6,234 nucleotides of DNA from positions 1 through 6,234 of the forward strand of contig WFRO01000271.1 in NCBI GenBank assembly GCA_015486475.1, given 5' to 3'. Below, piece after piece: positions 1 through 6,234 of this stretch; positions within the stretch are counted from its first letter, which is position 1, and each line of letters starts with the position of its first letter. The stretch comes from Bacteroidales bacterium (GTDB lineage: Bacteria; Bacteroidota; Bacteroidia; Bacteroidales; VadinHA17). The notes beneath the pieces are model-generated. The model was not told the DNA's origin, searched no databases, and saw only the letters and a list, made by a program, of their open reading frames with translations. The position numbers and the translations under genes were made by a program.

Positions 1-1584
1 CTGCAGGTCATAATACCTGTGACCTTCCAGACCCAGTTCAAGTCTTCTCTCGAACTTGATGGCGGTCATGGCATCCGCCTGTGTAGCGAACTGCGAAGCA
101 GGATAAAGCCCGATCACATAGTTGGCAGCAGGGATGGTATCATCAATCTCTCTCACGAATCCTGCCGGGTTGGCAGCTCTCTCACGGATGGCATTCACCT
201 CTCCCATACCCAGGTCATCCTGGTTCAGCATAGCTTCACATTCAGCTTTCAGCAGCAGGACATCAGCATAGCGGATCATACGATAACCGTTGGCAGTCCA
301 TCCGGAGGTCCAGTTACCCACCTCGGTGTAGGTACCTTCCTGAGATTTCTTGTATACCTGCTTTTTGCCGACATAAGGACCTGCATAACTCTGGTCACGG
401 ATCCAGTCGGAACCTGTCATCTCACCCCAGTCCCAGAAGGGGATCCCGCGACGTCCAACCGACCAGTCAAGACGCGGGTCCAAACGGCCGGTATATTCGG
501 TAAAGGGATCATCGGGCGTCAGGCCTTCATCATTGGTGACCATTTCGTCATTGTAAGAATTATCCAGATAAGGCAGGCCATTGGGATCGGTACGGAAGGA
601 GTTCACAAAATCCTGTGTAGGCTGGAAGAAACCGCAGCAGCCACCAGGCGATCCACCTGATTTATAGGGGAAGTTCAGCACTTCACCCCAGCCGCCGTTC
701 CATCCGCCGGAACCGTCGTTGACAGAATACTGTACTGTATAGATCGACTCCATGTCATTCCGGTTCTCGATGTCGAAGATCTCTCCGAAAGTAGGAGCCA
801 GACCGGCTTTCTGCCCGGCCGGGTTGGTACCGTTTTCTGCAGCATCTTTCAGTAAAGGCAAAGCAGAGGCATAGTCGTTGTACATCTGCATGTAAGCCTT
901 GGCGAGAAAGACTTCGGAAACGGTTTTGTTAAAACGTCCCACCTGCTCCATATTGTTCGGCAGCGTGGTTCCGGCCTGCAGGTCTGCGATGATCATGTCC
1001 CGCACATCCACGTCGTTGCGCACGGTAGCGGGATCCGTATTCTCATCCACATAAGGAACATACATGCCTGATCCGCGGTCGGCCCACAGTCTCCAGGCTT
1101 CCAGGTGATAATATCCCCTGAGAGCACGTGCCTGGGCAAGGAAGGAGTCATATTCATCCTGGGTAATAGCTCCACTTTCCAATGCCTTATTAGCGGTCTG
1201 GATCGTTGAGTTACACCGGGCGATCCCTTCATAAACGGCACGCCATTTCACATTGAGATAAGGGTTGGTAGAGGTCTCCGTGAAAGTCTGTATCGGGTTG
1301 ATATCCGGCTGGTCACCGGCATCGGTCCCTTTGTTGGCCTCGATGGCACGGATACTACCGTACACCCAGCCACTGGTGGCCGACTGCCAGCCGAAACCGG
1401 CAGCCACCCCGTCAAGCATGGAATATGCTCCGATGAGAAGCCCGTCAACCCCTTTGTACGTAGCCAGCACAGATTGGTCCAGGGATCCGTTGGGAGTGAT
1501 TTCCAAAAAGCTTTGCTTACAGGAGTTCACCAAAAGAAGTCCTGTAAAGATCGCGATTCCTGTTAAAATTTTTATTTTTTTCAT
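1..1584 (-). CDS. SusD/RagB-family outer-membrane lipoprotein, 3' end cut by the window edge
   Basis: This is the surface lipoprotein partner of the SusC transporter just upstream; the family binds the ligand and caps the SusC barrel. The frame is open for 528 codons and runs off the left edge. Residues 1-22 form a lipoprotein signal peptide (MKKIKILTG, a hydrophobic stretch, then lipobox VNSC with Cys22 as the predicted lipidated residue). The family start FLEITP follows. ALRGYYHLEAWRL (154-166) is the SusD N-terminal helical signature. GGCCGFFQPTQDFVNSF begins near residue 314. RYADVLLLKAE (438-448) and FERRLELGLEGHRYYDLQ (511-528) are C-terminal RagB/SusD signatures, so only a few tens of residues should be missing. 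The start at 1584 was chosen because the lysine-rich signal peptide begins there. An in-frame ATG at 1602 would add MLNIRA and is less likely. No Shine-Dalgarno sequence is seen. The gene lies 30 bp after susC, with no terminator or promoter visible between them. The substrate is unknown. Confidence 0.96.
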   Translation of the reverse strand, partial: MKKIKILTGIAIFTGLLLVNSCKQSFLEITPNGSLDQSVLATYKGVDGLLIGAYSMLDGVAAGFGWQSATSGWVYGSIRAIEANKGTDAGDQPDINPIQTFTETSTNPYLNVKWRAVYEGIARCNSTIQTANKALESGAITQDEYDSFLAQARALRGYYHLEAWRLWADRGSGMYVPYVDENTDPATVRNDVDVRDMIIADLQAGTTLPNNMEQVGRFNKTVSEVFLAKAYMQMYNDYASALPLLKDAAENGTNPAGQKAGLAPTFGEIFDIENRNDMESIYTVQYSVNDGSGGWNGGWGEVLNFPYKSGGSPGGCCGFFQPTQDFVNSFRTDPNGLPYLDNSYNDEMVTNDEGLTPDDPFTEYTGRLDPRLDWSVGRRGIPFWDWGEMTGSDWIRDQSYAGPYVGKKQVYKKSQEGTYTEVGNWTSGWTANGYRMIRYADVLLLKAECEAMLNQDDLGMGEVNAIRERAANPAGFVREIDDTIPAANYVIGLYPASQFATQADAMTAIKFERRLELGLEGHRYYDLQ

Positions 1585-1614
1585 TGCTCTGATATTTAGC
1601 ATCTTTTGATGATT

Positions 1615-4600
1615 TTAAAATCCGAAACTTAATCCGAAGACAAACTGCTTGATGGCGGGCAGGTTTGCTTCATCAATACCAAAGGAGGTATCGCTCAGCC
1701 CTGCGATCTCCGGGTTCAGACCGGAATAACCGGTAATGGTGAACAGGTTGGTAGCCTGTACATAGAGACGCAGGTTCGTAAAGGTATTGTTGGCAAAGTT
1801 TTTCGGAAAGGTATAACCCAACTGCAGGTTTTTCATCCTGAAAAAGGAACCGTTCTCAACATACCAACTGTTACCCACCGTGTTCGTGGAGAAGTTCGAC
1901 TTGTTCGAAGCTTTGGGGACAGGAGCGTCAGTTCTATCCGGTGTCCAGCTGTCATAAAGGAGGTCCGTACTTTTCTGTCCCTGGAAAGAGGGCCAGAAAT
2001 CGAGCCACCATTTGTTGTAGTTGAAGATGTCATTGCCGGCAGAACCGTAGAAGAATGCTGTCAGATCAAATCCTTTGTATCCCAGTATCAGGTTCAGACC
2101 GTATGTGAAGTTCGGGTTCGGGTTTCCGATGAAGGTCCTGTCGTCAGGTGTGATAGCGCCGTCGCCATCCAGATCTGCATACCGGAAGAAACCGGGCTCG
2201 GCACCGTCCTGCGTGGGAGCTTCATCCACCTCTGCCTGGTTCTGGAAAAGTCCCAGCACCTTGTATCCAAAGAATTCACTGACCTCATGTCCCACCATGT
2301 TCCGGCTAAAGGAACCGATACGGGTGCTGTAACTGGCATCATCAAAAAATTCATATCCCTCGGCGATCTTAATGATCTCATTTTTGTAGGTTGTCAGCTG
2401 ACCGGACACTTCCACCCGGAAATCGTTGAAATGCTGGCGGTAGGTCAGGGTAAGATCAATACCGTGGTTTTTCATCTCCCCGATGTTTACGGCAGGAGCG
2501 CTGGCTGCACCGGCAGTACCCGGGAGCTCGGGCGTAAAGAGCAGGTCTTTGTTCTGTTTCTTATACCAGTCGAAGTTCAATTCAAACTTACGGTCCAGGA
2601 TGGTCAGGTCAAACCCGGCATTGGCAACGACACTGGTCTCCCACTTGGCATTGGGGTTTCCGATCCTGGTGGGACGGAAGCCCTGGAGGGATGAATTGAA
2701 AGTCCCGTTCAGGTCGTAGAAAGAGGTTGCCGGGCTGCCACCGTACAGGTAGTACTGGTTGGAAGGCGACACCACCAACTGGTTCCCGAGGGTCCCGTAA
2801 CCACCACGCAGTTTCAGGTCGTTCAGGAAATCAGCCCCGGCCAGGAAAGCTTCGTCACTGATCCTCCAGGCTGCCGAAACAGAGGGGAAGACACCGTAAC
2901 GGGTATCGGGACCAAAGACGGAAGAACCATCGCGACGTATCGTGGCACTTATATAATACCTCGATTTAAAGTTATAGTCGGCTCTCAGGAACTGTGACAC
3001 CAGTGTTCTCGGTGTATAAAAATTGGAATTCCCGGCCACCAGGTTGGCACCGTTGCTCACGGTACGGAAGGAGAAAGCATCCGAGAAATATCCGGCTCTT
3101 GCAGCTCTTACACTCCGGCCTATGCCGGTTTTTACGGCTTCATATCCCAGGACGGCCAGGATGTGATGATCACCGAACTGCCGGTCGAAGGACAGGGTGT
3201 TGGTCCAGGTCCAGTCACCACCATATCCTGAACTTTCAGAATAAGAAGAAGTAGCAATGTTCTCTGAATTTTCATAAGTTGCTGCAACCCAGTATGTTGA
3301 ATACCAGTTGTAGAGGGATCCTCCGAAGGATGTCTTGAGGTTCAACCCTTTGATGATCTTCAGGTTAGCATATACATTACCGAGCACACGGTTGTTCATG
3401 TATTTATTATCCTTGCTGCGATAAGCAGCAGCCATCCAGTTGCGGGCATTCCCCAGGCGCGGGGCGATACCGGTACCTCCCCAGTCACCTTCCGTGAAGG
3501 TATGGGACAGACCGACATAGTCAGGACCATGCCAGATAACGGGGATGATCGCTTGCATTCTGTACACGCCCATCATCAGGGCATTGCTTTCACTACCGTT
3601 ACCGCTGATACCGTGGTCGGCCTGATGGGTAAGACTCATGTTCTCCCCAATGGTGACCCGGTTCTTGATATTGAACTCCGAATTAAAACGGGCGTTATAT
3701 CTTTTGTACCAGTTGGTATAGATGGTACCCTTCTGGTCAAAATAACCTAACCCGGCAAAATATTTTGCATGCTTGTTACCTCCCGAAAGGGACAGGTTGT
3801 AGTTCTGAATGGGAGCTGGCTGGGTCACTTCATCCCACCAGTTCGTATTGGCTGCCCAGGAAGGCAGCGTAGGATTAGGATTGGAAGAAGGACCATAGAT
3901 AGGATGGGTCTCGCTCGTTCCGTCATTTTTGTAAACCAGCCACTGCAACTGGGCATATTCTTCAGCAGAACAAAGATTCTGGGGTCCTTTCCCCGGGTTC
4001 TGCGTGCCGGCATACATATCAAAATTCACCTTCATACCTTCGGATCCTTTTTTGGTGGTGATCAGGATCACACCGTTGGAAGCGCGGGCTCCGTATACCG
4101 ATGCAGCACCGGCGTCTTTCAGTACCGTCATGGATTCGATATCGTCAGGGTTCAGGTTGTTGATATCCTGCGTCGGCACACCATCCACAATATACAGGGG
4201 GTTGTTGTTGGTAAAGGAACCAAAACCCCTGATCCTTACCTTTGCACTGTGACCGGGACGGGGGTCGGATGTGACCGTCACACCGGAAACACGTCCCTGC
4301 ATCTGCTGGGTAACATTGGACTGCGGCAACTGGGAGATCTCTTCGGCATCGATGACCCCCACCGATCCGGTGATGTCCTTCTTCTTCTGCGTGGCATAAG
4401 CGGTCACCACAACACTGCTCAGTGATTTCACCTCCGTCTCCATGACAACATCGATCTTTGTCTTATCTCCTACGGGGATGGTTTGGGTCTTATACCCCAC
4501 TGAGGAGAATACCAGAACGGCATCAGGACCGGGAACAGTAATACTGTAGTTCCCATTGATGTCGGTAACAGCCCCTTGCATGGTTCCCTGGATCACGATG

Positions 4601-4743
4601 TTCACCCCGGGAAGCGGACCTTCTCCTTTGGATGTTACCGTACCAGTAACTGTTCTCTCCTGAGCGGAGACAACACCAAGTGCAAACACGAAAAGGAAGA
4701 GCAATATACTACTCCCCCTCCTGAAAAATAAAGCCTTTTGCAT
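1615..4743 (-). CDS. SusC/RagA-family TonB-dependent outer-membrane transporter
   Basis: This complete 1042-residue transporter, of usual length for the family, imports a ligand across the outer membrane with energy from TonB-ExbBD, together with its SusD partner. Residues 1-27 are a Sec signal peptide, with probable cleavage after VVSA before Gln28. Residues 29 to about 105 are a carboxypeptidase-regulatory-like (CarbopepD_reg_2) beta-sandwich containing PGVNIVIQGT and TDINGNYSI. A TonB-box-like segment, SSVVVTAYATQKKK, follows at 109-122. The plug domain spans about 123-233, with NPLYIVDGVP (181-190) and the hallmark LKDAGAASVYGARASNGVI (208-226). The rest is the beta-barrel, with IGNPNAKWE (694-702), an EF-hand-like loop DLDGDGAITPDDR (857-869) and a terminal Phe in FGLSFGF, typical of outer-membrane barrels. 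There is no N-terminal STN domain, so anti-sigma/ECF signalling is not indicated. An in-frame TGA at 4768-4770 upstream makes the ATG at 4743 the only ATG start. The ligand cannot be named from sequence. Confidence 0.97.
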   Translation of the reverse strand: MQKALFFRRGSSILLFLFVFALGVVSAQERTVTGTVTSKGEGPLPGVNIVIQGTMQGAVTDINGNYSITVPGPDAVLVFSSVGYKTQTIPVGDKTKIDVVMETEVKSLSSVVVTAYATQKKKDITGSVGVIDAEEISQLPQSNVTQQMQGRVSGVTVTSDPRPGHSAKVRIRGFGSFTNNNPLYIVDGVPTQDINNLNPDDIESMTVLKDAGAASVYGARASNGVILITTKKGSEGMKVNFDMYAGTQNPGKGPQNLCSAEEYAQLQWLVYKNDGTSETHPIYGPSSNPNPTLPSWAANTNWWDEVTQPAPIQNYNLSLSGGNKHAKYFAGLGYFDQKGTIYTNWYKRYNARFNSEFNIKNRVTIGENMSLTHQADHGISGNGSESNALMMGVYRMQAIIPVIWHGPDYVGLSHTFTEGDWGGTGIAPRLGNARNWMAAAYRSKDNKYMNNRVLGNVYANLKIIKGLNLKTSFGGSLYNWYSTYWVAATYENSENIATSSYSESSGYGGDWTWTNTLSFDRQFGDHHILAVLGYEAVKTGIGRSVRAARAGYFSDAFSFRTVSNGANLVAGNSNFYTPRTLVSQFLRADYNFKSRYYISATIRRDGSSVFGPDTRYGVFPSVSAAWRISDEAFLAGADFLNDLKLRGGYGTLGNQLVVSPSNQYYLYGGSPATSFYDLNGTFNSSLQGFRPTRIGNPNAKWETSVVANAGFDLTILDRKFELNFDWYKKQNKDLLFTPELPGTAGAASAPAVNIGEMKNHGIDLTLTYRQHFNDFRVEVSGQLTTYKNEIIKIAEGYEFFDDASYSTRIGSFSRNMVGHEVSEFFGYKVLGLFQNQAEVDEAPTQDGAEPGFFRYADLDGDGAITPDDRTFIGNPNPNFTYGLNLILGYKGFDLTAFFYGSAGNDIFNYNKWWLDFWPSFQGQKSTDLLYDSWTPDRTDAPVPKASNKSNFSTNTVGNSWYVENGSFFRMKNLQLGYTFPKNFANNTFTNLRLYVQATNLFTITGYSGLNPEIAGLSDTSFGIDEANLPAIKQFVFGLSFGF

Positions 4744-4757
4744 AATTTTTGGGTTTA

Positions 4758-4780
4758 GGTTAAAAAATCAGGTTAAAAAA
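4758..4780. repeat. Two 10-bp direct repeats in the susC leader
   Basis: The sequence GGTTAAAAAA occurs at 4758-4767 and again at 4771-4780, separated by TCA, a period of 13 bp. Read in the direction of transcription this is TTTTTTAACC-TGA-TTTTTTAACC, ending 14 nt before the susC start codon. It lies downstream of the probable promoter and so would be part of the mRNA leader. The spacer TGA is also the in-frame stop that bounds the susC start. A binding or translational role is only a possibility; AT-rich leaders can produce such repeats by chance. Confidence 0.6.
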
Positions 4781-4820
4781 ACATATTATTATATAAGGTA
4801 TTGTCAACGGATTAATGTCT

Positions 4821-4850
4821 CAAATGTATAAAAACTTAAAATAAAACAAA
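4821..4850 (-). promoter_or_regulatory. Probable Bacteroidota-type promoter for susC-susD
   Basis: On the minus strand TACATTTG (4828-4821) matches the Bacteroidota -7 consensus TAnnTTTG in full. A TTTG (4850-4847) lies 18 bp upstream as the -33 element; the published spacing is about 19-21 bp, so this is slightly short. It is the only TAnnTTTG match on this strand in the intergenic region. Transcription would begin a few bases after 4821, giving a leader of roughly 70 nt before the susC ATG. The T-rich tract that contains the -33 element makes that half of the call less specific. The start site itself is inferred. Confidence 0.62.
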
Positions 4851-5072
4851 AAAAAAGTTAAAAATTTCTTTCCACCGAAAATCATGAAACCAACCGTTCT
4901 ATCCCGTGAATATTATATAATTTTCAATATATCAATAATTTCTATAAGCTCTTAATCTGTGCAATATCTTAAAAATAAAATCTGTTTATCTTCGCCGGAA
5001 ATCAGGCCGGAGCTCCTGAAATATACGGCAAATGGATATTTCTACATAACAGGATCTATCATGGATATCCGG

Positions 5073-6234
5073 TCAAAACACATTTTTTATACCTGCCAGG
5101 TATTTGAAAATTTTAATACTGTCATTATTTAATCCTGCTACAACAAACGGTACACCACCGACATTCAGCGGTACGATCCGGCGAATATCACCTTTTATGA
5201 TAAAACCGCTTTCCTCAGGCATTATCACACGGAAAGTGTCCCTGCCCGTTCCCTGCAGGTACCAGCCATAGCTTGCATCATACCGGCCGAAAGCGGGCCG
5301 GGCGGAATAATCGTTGCCTGTAAGCAGAAGATCCGCTTTTCCATCACCGTCAAAGTCCCGGACCAGGCCATCCTGCACAGGGGAGAACTGTGCTTCCACA
5401 GGTAAGTGCGATACCGGGAATTTTCCGTTACCTTTATTTATAAAGAGAGAGCTTTCGAGGAGGACCGCTTTTTTTTGCAGGGAATTTTTCAGCGCTTCTT
5501 TTCCGAAGATCTCTGCGGCGGTCTTGCCTGCAAAATCCGAATAACGGGGATACTTTTTCCGCAGGCCGCTGATCTGCCTGCTCAGTTCATCCAGGGAAGC
5601 GACAGGATAGATCCTGCCATTCTGGTAGCTGCAGATGACCGGATCAGGTATGCCGTTGTTATCAAAGTCGTTCACATACAACTCCACCGGCTCTGCCACA
5701 GAAGCTTTGAGGATCGCATTGCGGCCCAGATTGCCGCAGATCATGTCCTTATCACCATCCCCGTCCACATCCGCCACCAGCAGACAGTTCCACCAGCCCG
5801 CGGTCTCTCCGAGGCCTGCCTCCTCCGTCACCTCCGTAAAAGCCCCCCCGTCATTCCTGAACAAACGCACTTTCATCCATTCTCCGGTGACCGCCAGGTC
5901 AGCATCCCCGTCGCGGTCATAATCCAGCCATCCCGCACCGGTCACCATGCCGGCATACTGCAATTCTTTATTATACGCAGCCGTCACATCCCTGAACCTG
6001 CCATGACCATCGTTCTCCAGCAGATATTGCCTGGGTGAGAGGCCATAGGCACCCGGCACGGACCGTTCTCCCACGAACAGGTCCTGATCACCGTCCCCGT
6101 CAAAGTCACAGGGCCGGACAATGGATCCATTGCCTGCCATATAAGGCAGGGCTCCTTTATCCGCCGGGCCGAACTTTCCCCTGCCATCATTGATCAGCAA
6201 CCGGTCTTCGAGGAAAGGATCTCCCTGCGGGTAC
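5073..6234 (-). CDS. FG-GAP/VCBS-repeat beta-propeller protein, C-terminal part (5' end outside the window)
   Basis: The frame is open from the right edge (387 complete codons) to a TGA at 5073-5075. The visible part carries FG-GAP/VCBS repeat units, each with an Asp-rich calcium-binding loop: DFDGDGDQD (6107-6081), DYDRDGDAD (5924-5898), DVDGDGDKD (5771-5745), DFDNNGIPD (5669-5643) and DFDGDGKAD (5357-5331). Companion strands read LLINDGRGKF, YLLENDGHGRF and SLFINKGNGKF. GNLGRN follows the third loop. Such repeats fold as an integrin-alpha-like propeller, usually secreted or on the cell surface. The arrangement resembles the C-terminal half of long Bacteroidota proteins of about 1,000-1,150 residues that also carry an ASPIC/UnbV domain. 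That domain, and any signal peptide, would lie outside the window and is not seen. A TTG at 6200-6198 could be mistaken for a start, but the repeat pattern continues upstream of it (PFLEDRLLINDG). Ligand and function are unknown. Confidence 0.9.
   Translation of the reverse strand, partial: YPQGDPFLEDRLLINDGRGKFGPADKGALPYMAGNGSIVRPCDFDGDGDQDLFVGERSVPGAYGLSPRQYLLENDGHGRFRDVTAAYNKELQYAGMVTGAGWLDYDRDGDADLAVTGEWMKVRLFRNDGGAFTEVTEEAGLGETAGWWNCLLVADVDGDGDKDMICGNLGRNAILKASVAEPVELYVNDFDNNGIPDPVICSYQNGRIYPVASLDELSRQISGLRKKYPRYSDFAGKTAAEIFGKEALKNSLQKKAVLLESSLFINKGNGKFPVSHLPVEAQFSPVQDGLVRDFDGDGKADLLLTGNDYSARPAFGRYDASYGWYLQGTGRDTFRVIMPEESGFIIKGDIRRIVPLNVGGVPFVVAGLNNDSIKIFKYLAGIKNVF

Larger units (their letters stand above)
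4744..5072. other. AT-rich intergenic region between the FG-GAP gene and susC
   Basis: This 329-bp stretch has no coding signal on either strand and is far richer in A/T than the flanking genes. The half nearest susC holds a probable promoter (4821-4850), a T9 tract on the minus strand (4848-4856) and a 10-bp direct repeat (4758-4780). The half nearest the FG-GAP gene holds only short, weak inverted repeats: GGAGCTCC at 5009-5016, GGATATCC at 5063-5070, and a CCGG/CCGG stem with an 8-base loop around 4994-5010. None makes a convincing hairpin followed by a U-run, so no intrinsic terminator for the FG-GAP gene can be called. A 10-bp AT palindrome, ATTATATAAT, lies at 4912-4921. No tRNA-like or riboswitch-like structure was recognised. 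Confidence 0.8.

Noticed and set aside
19..660. Open frame on the plus strand opposite SusD
   Set aside because: It lies entirely opposite a well-supported SusD frame in the same codon phase, has no recognisable domain, and its translation looks like reverse-complement shadow sequence.
3769..4425. Plus-strand open frame of 218 codons opposite SusC
   Set aside because: It overlaps the SusC plug and N-terminal domains, whose motifs are unmistakable. It has no domain of its own and no promoter.
4788..4807. TTGACA and TATAAT on the minus strand upstream of susC, resembling a sigma-70 promoter of enterobacterial type
   Set aside because: The two hexamers are only 8 bp apart, not about 17, and Bacteroidota use a different promoter consensus. 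The TAnnTTTG element nearby fits better.
4787..4920. Ten-base sequence TATTATATAA at 4787-4796 and 4911-4920, flanking the promoter
   Set aside because: It is pure A/T low-complexity sequence in an AT-rich region, so two copies 124 bp apart are expected by chance; there is no sign of a mobile element.
4994..5016. Possible terminator hairpin downstream of the FG-GAP gene
   Set aside because: The stems are only 4 bp (CCGG/CCGG or CAGG/CCTG), mutually exclusive, and not directly followed by a T-run.
5406..6038. Plus-strand open frame of 210 codons opposite the FG-GAP gene
   Set aside because: It is antisense to the FG-GAP repeats and its composition follows from the complementary codons; no family is recognised.
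5331..6107. Similar DNA blocks such as CCGTCAAAGTC recurring through the FG-GAP gene
   Set aside because: They encode the Asp-rich loops of protein FG-GAP repeats at irregular spacing; this is protein-level repetition, not a DNA repeat array or CRISPR.
6198..6200. TTG as the start codon of the FG-GAP gene
   Set aside because: The frame stays open to the window edge and the repeat-family sequence continues upstream of it, so the true start lies outside the window.

Overview
The window looks like an ordinary stretch of a Bacteroidota (Bacteroidetes) chromosome. The evidence is a SusC/SusD outer-membrane nutrient-uptake pair, a Bacteroidota-type promoter (TTTG / TAnnTTTG), start codons without Shine-Dalgarno sequences, and an FG-GAP/VCBS-repeat protein of a kind common in this phylum. 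Coding DNA has moderate GC content and the intergenic DNA is strongly AT-rich. The sequence alone does not fix the family or genus.

All three recognisable genes lie on the minus strand, so transcription runs from high to low coordinates. First comes the 3' part of a large secreted FG-GAP/VCBS beta-propeller protein (6234 to 5073; its 5' part is outside the window). Next is a 329-bp AT-rich intergenic region (5072-4744) with a probable promoter and a 10-bp direct repeat in the likely leader. Then comes a complete 1042-residue SusC/RagA-type TonB-dependent transporter (4743-1615). After a 30-bp gap follows a SusD/RagB lipoprotein (1584 to 1; its last residues lie beyond the left edge).

SusC and SusD should form one transcription unit and one complex. 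SusC is the outer-membrane barrel powered by TonB, and SusD is the surface lipoprotein that acts as its lid and ligand-binding partner. No glycoside hydrolase, sulfatase, peptidase or regulator is visible, so the substrate cannot be inferred. The FG-GAP protein is probably the end of a preceding unit, possibly functionally linked to the pair.

I see no RNA genes, CRISPR array, insertion sequence, integrase or phage gene, and nothing that amounts to a clearly undescribed system. The observations worth a second look are the leader repeat, the promoter, and the association of this SusC/SusD type with an FG-GAP protein.
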